Source: Ketobacter alkanivorans (GTDB lineage: Bacteria; Pseudomonadota; Gammaproteobacteria; Pseudomonadales; Ketobacteraceae). Taken from it: 64,000 bases of DNA. The position numbers were made by a program, and so were the translations under genes. Below the pieces are notes generated by a model, which did no database searches, had not been told where the DNA came from, and saw only the letters and a program-made list of their open reading frames with translations. Where the stretch lies: contig NZ_CP022684.1 of NCBI RefSeq assembly GCF_002863865.1, positions 620,001 to 684,000 of the forward strand, in the 5' to 3' direction. This document shows positions 54,271 to 63,272 of this stretch, in pieces. How positions within the stretch are numbered: the stretch's first letter is position 1; every line of letters begins with the position of its first letter.

Positions 54271-57060
54271 TTAACTCAGCAGCTTCAAGCCTACCGGTAA
54301 GGCTTCACCAAACACTCGTTTATTTTCCATATCATCCAGCGCGAGTTTCTGTTCCACCATAGCCTGCCATAGCTCCGGGGCTTTTGTAGCCCTCAGTTTT
54401 TCTACAATGGCCATGCGGGTGGTTTCTGGCAAATCCCTCACCCTGTCACCTGTCACACGAGCAATCATTACGGCCGCAAAGGCGGCATTTTGATTCTTTT
54501 TCCAATCCTGACGGGTGATCAGATCAAGCCAGGATTCCGTCTTTTGGGGCTCTATAACCGTCTCCACACCACTGTGAAACGGTTCCCGTGAGGCAATACG
54601 CCCCAGCGCCCACCAGCTGGTCTGGGTTTCACTGGCTTTCTCCAGGCGCTTGGCAAACCAGTTGGCCAGCTCTACTTTGGTGGTTGTAGGCAACCCCTCT
54701 AGGGACGCTGCCAAACGTACCATATCTTCATAGGCTTTGTTCTTGATCTCGGTTTTAATTTTGAGATTTCGAGCAGAAGCCGGGTTTATAAATTTACTGA
54801 TGTCTTTGTAAAGTTTCAGTTGGGCGCTCTGATCTAACCCACCAGCGGCGCGACGCCAAAAAGTCCACCAATCAGCCCAAGACTGATTCTCTTTATCAAA
54901 CTGTAGCCCTTGCTGATACAGAGTCCAGGCCTGTTGGATGCGCCAATCGTCTGCCGGATACCCAAAACCCGGTCGCAAGCAGAAACCCGCCAGGTTAAAC
55001 CACAGCCGCTCGTGAGCCTGAGAGCGCCGACGTTTTTTGCGGCGCTGCCACAATTCATCAAACAACGACCGTGCCAGGGCGGTATCCCAATCCTCTCGCG
55101 GCCCTAACAATTTTTCAAGGGACTGACGCAGTTGTTTCACGGCATTCTTGTCGGCATCCTTATCATTGGCACCGTATACCGCCTCAATAGCATCGACCGC
55201 ATCTGCGTACCGAGCTGGCAGACTGTGACCGGGGTGGCGGCTCTGCAAATCCTTACGCAGCTGAAACTCAACCTTCCAACGCTGCTGCGGACTGGCCACG
55301 GCATGGCACTGAATATCCAGAGTTCCCACTTCCGTAAGATGGGTCACCAAGCTGACTTCGACCTCTTTACGCTCATCACTTGCATCAAGTGCTGCCACCA
55401 AAGGAGGCAACGGCTGAAAGCGTTCGCCCTCTTCATCCAGCTCGACCACCTGACCGGCTGTAAAATCATCATCGCCGGAGCTGGCCACCAGGGAAAACTG
55501 CACCGGTTGATTTACCTGCAACGCAAAGCGCTGATCAAGCAAAGGCACTGCGACACCCTCTTCACTGCCTTTGGGTAGAATACAGACTCCTTGAGGCGCA
55601 CCACCTTGTGTATTTACTGTTAGAAAATAGGAACGGGCTGAGCCACCCCCGATACGCATCTGATTGGTATGGCGTGCCAACGCGAACGACACCGCGCCAA
55701 AAGCCACCGCCAGATGTGGATCACGATTTTCCAGCACAGTAACCGGTGCTCCGCGCCACTGACTCAGCAAAGCCTGGGCCCGTTCAGACAGTAGTGCACT
55801 GTTGAACACGCCTCCATTCATCAATACCGCATCAGGGATAGCCACTGCAGGTTCTGCCTGGTTAAGGGCTTTGCGACAACCTGTTTGATGTTGAGTTAAA
55901 AACTGGGAGATATATTTGCTTACCGCAGGGTCCGGTGCGTAGGGTAAGCCGAACTCCACAATTGCGCTGCTGCGTTTGACCGGTAAATCGCCAAACGCCA
56001 CCAAAGGGAAAAACCCATCCAGCGCCAGCTCGCGCACTTCCTGCTGACTGAATTCGGCACTTTTGGAGCCGCCAATCAAGCGGGAACCACCCCCCAGCAA
56101 TGTGACCTTGGCTGAAGCGGGTGCCTGCTCACTCAATAGGATCTCTTTGGCGATGCGGCTTTGCTGAATCAGCTGACTGAGGCTGGCGGCAGTAAGCGCC
56201 TTGCCGTTTTGACTGATGCGCTGTTCAGCAATTCGGGCTAACGCCAGATCCACGTTATCGCCGCCCAGCATCCAGTGGTCACCTACGGCAATTCGGTTGA
56301 GTTTCAGTTCGCTTTGACCGCTATCGACCTGTATCAGGCTGAGGTCGGTGGTGCCGCCACCTACGTCCACCACTAGCAGTAACTGCATACGCTTCAGGGC
56401 ATCCTGGGCAGACTCACCCTGGCGAAAGTACCAGTCGTAACATACCGCTTGGGGCTCTTCCAGCAGGGTTATCTGCGGTAAACCTGCCAGCTCAGCGGCC
56501 TGCAGGGTCAGGGCGCGGGCAGCCTCATCAAAGGAAGCCGGTACGGTAATAACAATTTCCTGATGCTCAAGCGGGGCCTCAGGGTGCTCGTGATTCCAAG
56601 CGCACTTGATGTGTAAAAGGTAGGACGCAGAAGCCACCACCGGCGACACCTTTTCCACGTCTTCTGCTGCCGCCCAGGGCAAGATAGCCCCAGATCGATC
56701 CACTCGGCCGTGGGATAACCAGCTTTTGGCGCTGGCAATCTGTCGACCTTCCACTTTGCTACCCAGCTCGCGAGCGTATTCGCCCACCAGATAGGCAACG
56801 TCGTCCCCCGCTATTCGTTGCTGGGGCCAGGGCAGTACCAGTTGTTCCTGAGGCAGCTCAGCGGCGGCCGGGTGATAGCGAAAAGACGGCAGCATAGGCC
56901 TTTTTGCCACTTCACCGGGGCCCACCAGCTGCTCGATTTCGAACAGCTTTGGGGTAGCCTGAGTGGCCCCGCTGCTGAGTTCTGCATACGCAACGACGGT
57001 GTGGGTGGTGCCCAGGTCGATACCTACCAGGAAACTGCCTTTCACGTTGGTGCTTTTCAC
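54271..57060 (-). CDS. Hsp70-family protein with C-terminal DUF3731
   Basis: A 929-residue Hsp70 relative, much longer than DnaK (about 640). The ATPase motifs are GIDLGTTHTVV (13-23), VVDVGGGTTDLSL and GGVFNSALL. The substrate-binding domain is shortened, and the C-terminal 350 residues belong to DUF3731, seen only in such proteins. The EEVD-like tail of DnaK is absent. The GTG start overlaps the upstream Hsp70 stop by one base (TAGTG), so translation is coupled. It likely cooperates with the preceding Hsp70 and the DUF2760 protein. The client and the cochaperones are unknown. Confidence 0.92.
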   Translation of the reverse strand: MKSTNVKGSFLVGIDLGTTHTVVAYAELSSGATQATPKLFEIEQLVGPGEVAKRPMLPSFRYHPAAAELPQEQLVLPWPQQRIAGDDVAYLVGEYARELGSKVEGRQIASAKSWLSHGRVDRSGAILPWAAAEDVEKVSPVVASASYLLHIKCAWNHEHPEAPLEHQEIVITVPASFDEAARALTLQAAELAGLPQITLLEEPQAVCYDWYFRQGESAQDALKRMQLLLVVDVGGGTTDLSLIQVDSGQSELKLNRIAVGDHWMLGGDNVDLALARIAEQRISQNGKALTAASLSQLIQQSRIAKEILLSEQAPASAKVTLLGGGSRLIGGSKSAEFSQQEVRELALDGFFPLVAFGDLPVKRSSAIVEFGLPYAPDPAVSKYISQFLTQHQTGCRKALNQAEPAVAIPDAVLMNGGVFNSALLSERAQALLSQWRGAPVTVLENRDPHLAVAFGAVSFALARHTNQMRIGGGSARSYFLTVNTQGGAPQGVCILPKGSEEGVAVPLLDQRFALQVNQPVQFSLVASSGDDDFTAGQVVELDEEGERFQPLPPLVAALDASDERKEVEVSLVTHLTEVGTLDIQCHAVASPQQRWKVEFQLRKDLQSRHPGHSLPARYADAVDAIEAVYGANDKDADKNAVKQLRQSLEKLLGPREDWDTALARSLFDELWQRRKKRRRSQAHERLWFNLAGFCLRPGFGYPADDWRIQQAWTLYQQGLQFDKENQSWADWWTFWRRAAGGLDQSAQLKLYKDISKFINPASARNLKIKTEIKNKAYEDMVRLAASLEGLPTTTKVELANWFAKRLEKASETQTSWWALGRIASREPFHSGVETVIEPQKTESWLDLITRQDWKKNQNAAFAAVMIARVTGDRVRDLPETTRMAIVEKLRATKAPELWQAMVEQKLALDDMENKRVFGEALPVGLKLLS

Positions 57061-58883
57061 TATGCGTTATCCCGCACTTCAAACTCCACCTGCCAACGCT
57101 GCTCTCCATCACGGGGAATCGCTTCCAGGCACAACGTACCCAGCTCACTTACCCGTGCAGCCAGGCGAACCGCTACGACTTCGCCGGGTTGACGACCCTC
57201 AACGGGCAAAGAGGCCTGAATCGGCGGCAGCTCTTCCAACTCGGAGTCGTTCCAATGATCCAACAGCACGCCAGCGCTGTCATCCCGACGCACGGTGGAA
57301 CCGAAAAAGCTAAAGTAAACCGGCTCCCCCACCACCAGACCAAACTCCTGCGAACTGGGTTCGGTGTGTGTCCCCTCCTCCATACCAAAAGGTGCTACAC
57401 ACAAAGCCTGAATCGGTGGCGGCATGCCAGGCACTGCGGGCATGGCGCTTTCTATACCCACGTAATAAGCACTGGCCAGACCACCCCGAATACGCACCCC
57501 GTGGCCCTGTCTTACGTAACCGTAATAGGCCGCCCCGCTGGCCACCGCCAGATCGAGATCGGCGCCGTCGAGCAAACGGGCAGGCTCAGCGCCTTCCTGT
57601 TGCAACCAGCCGTTAATCACTGACAGCAAACGCTGGGACAGCTTAGGTGCTTTCAACACGCCGCCGTTGAGCAAAATGGCCGTGGGCTTAATGAATGTTT
57701 GCGCACTGCCGAAAAAGTCCTGGGCGGCATTGGACTGGCGGCAAAGAAACGCGGCCAAATGGCGGGTAATACCGGCGTCCTGCGCGTAGGGCAAACCCAT
57801 CCGGGTTAGCGCTCCACGGGGCATTTGTCGTGGATGCTGGTGAACCTCGGTCACAGGAAAGAAGCCATCGACCAGTGTCTGCTCCACTTCCTCCCGAGTC
57901 AGTTCTGTGCGTAGGGTGCTGCCCAGCATCTTGGAGCCCCTACTGGGCACCACCAAGGGCACGGATTGCACATCCGCCTCGCCCAACAACGCTTCTTTGG
58001 CATCTCGGCAACCGTGGGTAAGCGCCTGAAGTTGCCAGGGTTGCAGGGATTTTCCCTCTGCCTCCAGCTTGGCTTTAACCCGATAGGCTAACGCCAGATC
58101 CATATTGTCGCCTCCCAGCAGGATATGGTCTCCCACTGCGACACGATTCAAAACCAGATTTCCTTGCTCTTCGGTCACGGCCACCAGCGAAAGATCCGTG
58201 GTGCCGCCGCCGACGTCCACCACCAGCACAATGTCACCCACTTTGACCTGCTCGCGCCAGGCATCACCGCTGTTTTTTAGCCAACTGTACAGGGCCGCCT
58301 GAGGCTCCTCCAGCAAGGTTAATCGCTGCAAACCGACCGCGCGCGCGGCCTCTGCGGTCAGGTCACGGGCCGCAGGGTCAAACGAGGCCGGCACGGTTAG
58401 GGTAATATCCTGTTGCTCCAGTGGATGCTGAGGGAAGCGCTGATTCCACGCGGACTGCAAATGGGCAAGGTAGGCGGCTGATGCTGCCAGCGGCGAGGTC
58501 TTTACTACCTCCTCCGGTGCATCCAGAGGCAGAAAGTCAGAACGACGATCCACGCCCCCATGACACAACCAGCTTTTGGCACTGGCAACCAATCGCAGCG
58601 GCGTTTTGGCACCCAGATAGCGCGCTCCGTAACCGACGATCTGTGTACCGCTTTGCCCCCAGGGCAACGACAGCTCTGTAGCAGACACTTCGGCTGCGTG
58701 GGCCTGATACATAAACGAAGGCAACTGATTTCGGGCTTCCACTACGCCGGGTTGGGTCAGCTGATCAATCGCCAACACCTGCTGTTCGGGTGAGTCCCCA
58801 TCGGCGGCCAAATCAACAAACGACAACACGCTGTTGGTGGTACCCAGGTCGATGCCCACGCTGTACCGTGCACCGTCACTCAT
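57060..58883 (-). CDS. Hsp70-family chaperone, DnaK-like
   Basis: A 607-residue Hsp70 protein with a full ATPase domain: VGIDLGTTNSVLSF at 9-22, then the phosphate-2 loop VVDVGGGTTDLSL, and ILLNGGVLKAPKL. The beta-sandwich substrate domain (about 470-607) follows, but the alpha-helical lid and acidic tail of DnaK are missing, and there are no dnaJ or grpE genes nearby. The ATG overlaps the DUF2760 stop codon by four bases and the next Hsp70 overlaps its end, so the three genes form a tight operon. It is a paralogue, not the main DnaK. Confidence 0.94.
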   Translation of the reverse strand: MSDGARYSVGIDLGTTNSVLSFVDLAADGDSPEQQVLAIDQLTQPGVVEARNQLPSFMYQAHAAEVSATELSLPWGQSGTQIVGYGARYLGAKTPLRLVASAKSWLCHGGVDRRSDFLPLDAPEEVVKTSPLAASAAYLAHLQSAWNQRFPQHPLEQQDITLTVPASFDPAARDLTAEAARAVGLQRLTLLEEPQAALYSWLKNSGDAWREQVKVGDIVLVVDVGGGTTDLSLVAVTEEQGNLVLNRVAVGDHILLGGDNMDLALAYRVKAKLEAEGKSLQPWQLQALTHGCRDAKEALLGEADVQSVPLVVPSRGSKMLGSTLRTELTREEVEQTLVDGFFPVTEVHQHPRQMPRGALTRMGLPYAQDAGITRHLAAFLCRQSNAAQDFFGSAQTFIKPTAILLNGGVLKAPKLSQRLLSVINGWLQQEGAEPARLLDGADLDLAVASGAAYYGYVRQGHGVRIRGGLASAYYVGIESAMPAVPGMPPPIQALCVAPFGMEEGTHTEPSSQEFGLVVGEPVYFSFFGSTVRRDDSAGVLLDHWNDSELEELPPIQASLPVEGRQPGEVVAVRLAARVSELGTLCLEAIPRDGEQRWQVEFEVRDNA

Positions 58884-59470
58884 AGCTCTACCTCAGCCGG
58901 TGCAATGATGCGGGGGTCATGCCCCTGGGCCAGTTTGGGCAACTCCGACTTAAGCGCACGCCAGCCCCGATGCACCAGAACGCCGTTAAATGGTGGCTCA
59001 CCAACCACATTGCCGGTAACACGATTTTCTGCGGGGTTAAAACCTGCCTCCAGCGTCACTCGGCTTTCTTCATCTTCACTGCGCACTGGCTCCAGCACAA
59101 AATACTGATCCAGCAACTTTTTGCTGCCCTCATGCACCACGCGGGATACAGCTCCGATCTCCGCATCACTGAAACCGGTCAAATCCTCATTCAGAAAATC
59201 AATAAAACGCGCCTCCTGCTGCAGCAAACCCAACAATTGCAACGCAGACTCAGGATCCTTGGATTTCAGCGTGGGCTGTGGCTCAGGTTGCGGGCTCTGT
59301 GCAGGTTTATGCTCTGAAGCTACCACTGCTTCAGGCTCAGACACAGCCACTTTCTTGCCAGACCCACGGATCACAGCAACCACTAGCAGTATCAGCGCCA
59401 CTGCGCCCAGAATCAGGTGCAAAACATCAATGGTGGCTGGCATTACAGGATTGAACTCCATAATTTTCAC
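58880..59470 (-). CDS. DUF2760 protein, partner of the Hsp70 pair
   Basis: A 196-residue protein with an N-terminal membrane helix (about 12-35, VLHLILGAVALILLVVAVI), a Pro/Gln-rich linker (about 45-70), and a soluble domain of the DUF2760 type. That domain includes SALQLLGLLQQEARFIDFLNEDLTGFSDAEIGAVSRVVHEG. The first of three coupled genes, it probably ties the two Hsp70 proteins to the membrane. The function of DUF2760 is not known. The family recurs beside Hsp70/DUF3731 genes in proteobacteria. Confidence 0.88.
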   Translation of the reverse strand: MKIMEFNPVMPATIDVLHLILGAVALILLVVAVIRGSGKKVAVSEPEAVVASEHKPAQSPQPEPQPTLKSKDPESALQLLGLLQQEARFIDFLNEDLTGFSDAEIGAVSRVVHEGSKKLLDQYFVLEPVRSEDEESRVTLEAGFNPAENRVTGNVVGEPPFNGVLVHRGWRALKSELPKLAQGHDPRIIAPAEVEL

Positions 59471-59660
59471 TCTCGGTCATTAAGTAAACGCACCGTACTG
59501 ACTACGGCCATGAGAAATGCCGCGCAGTTTACCATCTTGCCAGCCAGGATAAAGACCACATTAATTTCGTCTTTTATGTTTAACAAAATAATGACATGAT
59601 ATGTCGGAATCTTTTGGATAATGAACAGTCCAAGGCTCAGTTGATTCAAGATATCAAACA

Positions 59661-59688
59661 CTTGAAATTAACCGATCCGGCCCAATGT
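59661..59688 (+). promoter_or_regulatory. Sigma-32 (heat-shock) type promoter of htpX
   Basis: CTTGAAA (59661-59667), a 13-base spacer, and CCCAATGT (59681-59688) match the E. coli sigma-32 consensus CTTGAAA/CCCCAT-T closely. The htpX ATG lies 50 bases downstream. E. coli htpX is a heat-shock gene, so the fit is expected. The transcription start is inferred. Confidence 0.65.
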
Positions 59689-59738
59689 AGGGCATGTTCG
59701 AAACTGATTTCTTATTATAGTGAGGTTAAAAGTCAGCC

Positions 59739-60623
59739 ATGATGCGCATATTGTTGTTCCTTGGTACGAACCTGGCCGTGCTTGCCGTCGCCAGTATTAC
59801 CTTAAGCCTGTTAGGGGTACCTGGTTACCTGCAACAGAGTGGTACAAACCTGGATCTGCAATCACTGCTTATTTTCTGTGCAGTTTTCGGCTTTGGTGGA
59901 TCATTTGTTTCCCTGTTCTTGTCCAAGCGTATGGCCAAGTGGAGTTCACGGGCTCAGGTAATCACCCAGCCCCGTAACCAAGCCGAACAGTGGCTGCTTG
60001 AAACGGTTAACGATCTGTCCACCAAGGCTGGCATCAAAATGCCGGAAGTGGCGATCTTCCCATCCCAGGTGTCCAACGCATTCGCTACCGGCTGGAACAA
60101 AAATGCCGCCCTGGTAGCGGTAAGTGAAGGCCTGCTGCGCCGCTTTGACCGTGAAGAAGTCCGGGCTGTGCTGGCCCACGAAATTGGCCACGTGGCCAAT
60201 GGCGATATGGTGACCTTGTCGCTGATCCAGGGTGTAATGAACACTTTCGTCATGTTCTTTGCCCGCATTGCTGCTTTTATAATCGACCAGTTCTTCCGCA
60301 ACAATGAAGGCGAAGGCGGCTTGGGTATGTTTGGCCATATGGCCGTGGTGTTCCTGTTCGATATGATCTTTGGGGTACTGGCCAGCATCGTGGTCATGAA
60401 ATTCTCCCGCTGGAGAGAGTTCCGCGCCGATGAAGCCGGTGCTGACCTGGCCGGCAGAGGTGCAATGATCCGCGCCCTGCAGCGCCTGAAAGCAGAGATG
60501 GAAATGCCCAACGACCTGCCTGATACCATGGTGGCCTTCGGTATTCGTAATTCCAAGATGGCATCACTGTTCTCCTCCCACCCACCGCTGGATGCCCGTA
60601 TCGCTGCACTCAGCAATCGGTAA
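59739..60623 (+). CDS. htpX: Membrane metalloprotease HtpX
   Basis: HtpX is a zinc protease of the inner membrane that removes damaged membrane proteins together with FtsH. This copy has 294 residues (E. coli 293). The zinc motif is [12 protein letters not shown] (His147, Glu148, His151), with the third ligand Glu in EFRADEAGA. Membrane segments are at about 4-25, 42-62, 160-180 and 200-220. The ATG at 59739 or the next ATG at 59742 could be the start. It is divergent from the Hsp70 operon and has a sigma-32-like promoter. Confidence 0.97.
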   Translation: MMRILLFLGTNLAVLAVASITLSLLGVPGYLQQSGTNLDLQSLLIFCAVFGFGGSFVSLFLSKRMAKWSSRAQVITQPRNQAEQWLLETVNDLSTKAGIKMPEVAIFPSQVSNAFATGWNKNAALVAVSEGLLRRFDREEVRAVLAHEIGHVANGDMVTLSLIQGVMNTFVMFFARIAAFIIDQFFRNNEGEGGLGMFGHMAVVFLFDMIFGVLASIVVMKFSRWREFRADEAGADLAGRGAMIRALQRLKAEMEMPNDLPDTMVAFGIRNSKMASLFSSHPPLDARIAALSNR

Positions 60624-60638
60624 TGTGCACGCCCTGAC

Positions 60639-60666
60639 AAAGCCCGCCCCTCGCGGGCTTTGTTTT
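60639..60666 (+). terminator. Rho-independent terminator after htpX
   Basis: AAAGCCCGC and GCGGGCTTT form a nine-base-pair stem with loop CCCTC, followed by TGTTTT. It separates htpX from the MFS gene. Confidence 0.85.
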
Positions 60667-60692
60667 AGCGCAACTCCACTAGAGCACAATCC

Positions 60693-62042
60693 GTGAAACA
60701 ACTCTTCGAGCGCATTCACCACCACCTGATTCCGCCCGGCGACGCCAGAGAATCCCCTCTCGACATCACAGATCACGCCCATCAACATCAAAAGCACAGT
60801 TTTGGTGTGCATGTGGTAACCCTCAGCCTAACCAAATCCGCAGATACGCTGGCAGATGTCAAACTGATCCTGCCCTGGCTGCTGGGATCATTAGGTGCCC
60901 CTGCCGCATTCATTGGCTGGCTGGTGCCGTTAAGGGAATCCCTGTCGCTGCTGCCGCAACTGTTTATTTCTGCCTGGACCCAGCAATACCCGCGCCGCAA
61001 ATTCCTGTGGTGCATTGGCAGCTTCCTCAGCGGGCTGTGTATGGTGGCCATGGGCGCAATGCCATTGTTGGGTTTTAAAGGTGAATCCGCAGGGTTGGCA
61101 ATATTGATTCTGTTAGCGCTATCCAGTCTGGCACGCTGCCTGTGCTCCATCGTCATCAAAGATGTGAAGGGCAAGACCATCGACAAGCAACTGCGGGGCC
61201 GTGTTGGTGGCTATGCTACCTCTGTGGCCGGTGTGGTGGGGATCGCCTTTGCCCTGGGGCTGATGTTCAATTGGTTGGGAGATGCCAATATCCAGGCGCT
61301 CGCGGTGTTGCTGATTCTGGCTGGCATTGCATGGCTGCTGGCCACCCTCTGCTACCTCTGGGTACCGGAGCTGCCGGATACTGATCGAACTGTTCTGCCC
61401 CAGAGCATTCGCGGCAGTCTGAGTCCATTCCAAGCGCTGCTGCAAGATCGCCATTTCATCCATTTTCTCATCACGCGCACGCTCTTTATCAGCACTGCGC
61501 TGGTGGCACCATTCTATGTGATTCTTGCAAACCGCTATAGTGCCGGTGATCTCACCGCCCTCGGCACCCTGTTATTGCTGACCGGTATGGCCAACCTTAT
61601 CAGCGGCAGTGTCTGGGGCAAATTATCGGATCGCTCCAGCCGCTGGACACTGGTTCTGGCCGGTAGCATATGCGGGCTGCTATCACTTTTGGTCTGCGCC
61701 GGGCTTTACTGGCAACTGGCCTTTGCCACATCTGAATGGTGGTATGGCGCAGTCATCTTCACGTTGTATATTGGCCACGCTGGCGTGAGACTGGGAAGAT
61801 CCACCTACCTGGTGGACATGGCCAATGCCGAAAACCGCGCCAATATGGTCGCGCTCTGCAACACACTCATTGGCATCGTATTACTGCTGGTTGGATCGGC
61901 CTTTGCGTTAATAAGTCGATCCAGTGTTGAAATGGCGATTATAGCCCTCGGCTCCACCTCGCTACTGGCCGCTGTCATGGCTTGGAAACTGCCGGAAGTG
62001 ACCCATCAGCCCTCCACGGGATACAACACTGCATCCTCATAA
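60693..62042 (+). CDS. Major facilitator superfamily transporter
   Basis: A 449-residue transporter starting at a GTG. The first 45 residues are soluble and His-rich (HHHLIPP...DHAHQHQKHS), an uncommon extension for MFS proteins. About twelve membrane helices follow from residue 60. The short cytoplasmic loop between helices 2 and 3 is AWTQQYPRRKFLWCIGSF. The substrate is unknown. The His-rich start could bind metals, but this is speculation. The last 37 bases overlap the 3' end of the convergent NAD-kinase-like gene. Confidence 0.85.
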   Translation: MKQLFERIHHHLIPPGDARESPLDITDHAHQHQKHSFGVHVVTLSLTKSADTLADVKLILPWLLGSLGAPAAFIGWLVPLRESLSLLPQLFISAWTQQYPRRKFLWCIGSFLSGLCMVAMGAMPLLGFKGESAGLAILILLALSSLARCLCSIVIKDVKGKTIDKQLRGRVGGYATSVAGVVGIAFALGLMFNWLGDANIQALAVLLILAGIAWLLATLCYLWVPELPDTDRTVLPQSIRGSLSPFQALLQDRHFIHFLITRTLFISTALVAPFYVILANRYSAGDLTALGTLLLLTGMANLISGSVWGKLSDRSSRWTLVLAGSICGLLSLLVCAGLYWQLAFATSEWWYGAVIFTLYIGHAGVRLGRSTYLVDMANAENRANMVALCNTLIGIVLLLVGSAFALISRSSVEMAIIALGSTSLLAAVMAWKLPEVTHQPSTGYNTASS

Positions 62043-63124
62043 CCTGTGATAACCGGCATATACCCGTTGAGTTGCTGGTTCAGCTCCGCATCCCAGGTAT
62101 CCACCAGCAGTGGTCGGCCTGCCATCTCTTTAAGTTTGGTTTTAGTGGCCACAATGGTGATCTGCTGGCGCCCCACTTTACGAATAACCAAGGGGCTGAT
62201 CTGATGATTACCACGCCCGAAAATATGACCCTGACCGCCAATCAACGTCACGATAATGCGAGCAGGATACTGGTTCAACCAATGCAGAATATCCTGCTCT
62301 GTGGCATCCAACTGCACAATTTCGTGATTCAGCATCAAATCCACACCCAACAGAGTCTTCTCCAGGCCCAATTCATCTGTAATTGCACGGGTAGTGGTGC
62401 CCGGGCCTAGGATATAGAGCCAGTCATCCTCTAAATCATCAATGATGTGAGCCGCCATTTCCTGCAACGCGATGGCCTCCACTTCCTTACCGCCACATTT
62501 TACATGCTGCAGATAACGCTCCTCCGCAGGCACCAGTAGCTCACCAAAGTGGCTGGCACGCACCTGCCCATGACGAAAGGCTTCCTCATCGATGTCCCGC
62601 ACCTCCATCTGGGCCACACTGACCAGCTCACCCTGAATCATCTTAATGACAATCTCTGCAGCCCCTTTGGCATGTACCGCGTAAACGCCGGAATGAATTT
62701 TCACCCCGGCAGGCACCCCTAGCACCGGTATGGTGGTGCCCACCGCGCGATGAATATCTCGGGCTGTGCCATCCCCGCCTGCAAATACAATCAGATCCAC
62801 TCCTCGTTGCTGTAAGGCACGGGCAGATTCCCGCGTATCGGCGGCTGCGGTCACATCCTGGCACTGCCCACACACTGTATGAGCAAAACCCGCTTCCTGC
62901 AGGCTGTCTTCCCCCATAGCACCGCCCCAGCAGAACCACTGGATGTAGTGCGCATAGGGTTTCAGCTCCTGCAGGAAAATACCCACCCTTTGCAACGCCC
63001 GGGGAATAGCGCCCCGATGCAACGCTTCGTCCACGATGGCCTCGCCGTCGCTGCCTTTCAGGCCCACAGCGCCACCGATTCCCGCCATGGGATTTATAAT
63101 CAGACCGATTTTGATCCGGTTCAT
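62006..63124 (-). CDS. ATP-NAD kinase family protein
   Basis: A 372-residue protein of the ATP-NAD kinase family (not the main NadK, which is about 290 residues). The start MNRIKIGLIINPMAGIGGAVGLKGSDG is typical of the group. The active-site motif GGDGTARDI (near residue 116) carries the conserved Asp. VLGVPAGVKIHSGVYAV is the second glycine-rich loop. Relatives phosphorylate NAD or act on other substrates beside acetoin-catabolism genes; the function here is not known. Transcription converges on the MFS gene with a 37-base overlap. Confidence 0.9.
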   Translation of the reverse strand: MNRIKIGLIINPMAGIGGAVGLKGSDGEAIVDEALHRGAIPRALQRVGIFLQELKPYAHYIQWFCWGGAMGEDSLQEAGFAHTVCGQCQDVTAAADTRESARALQQRGVDLIVFAGGDGTARDIHRAVGTTIPVLGVPAGVKIHSGVYAVHAKGAAEIVIKMIQGELVSVAQMEVRDIDEEAFRHGQVRASHFGELLVPAEERYLQHVKCGGKEVEAIALQEMAAHIIDDLEDDWLYILGPGTTTRAITDELGLEKTLLGVDLMLNHEIVQLDATEQDILHWLNQYPARIIVTLIGGQGHIFGRGNHQISPLVIRKVGRQQITIVATKTKLKEMAGRPLLVDTWDAELNQQLNGYMPVITGYEDAVLYPVEG

Positions 63125-63272
63125 AGCAATCTTGACTGCCTTTAGAAGATAATCCGTGATGGCTGCATTCTATACCACGCCTATGAGCCTGTCCCTTTCG
63201 GACATGTCAAACGTCCACAAACGTGCGACACTTGGCCTGCGTTAACCAAAAACAAAACCAATACGGTTCATC

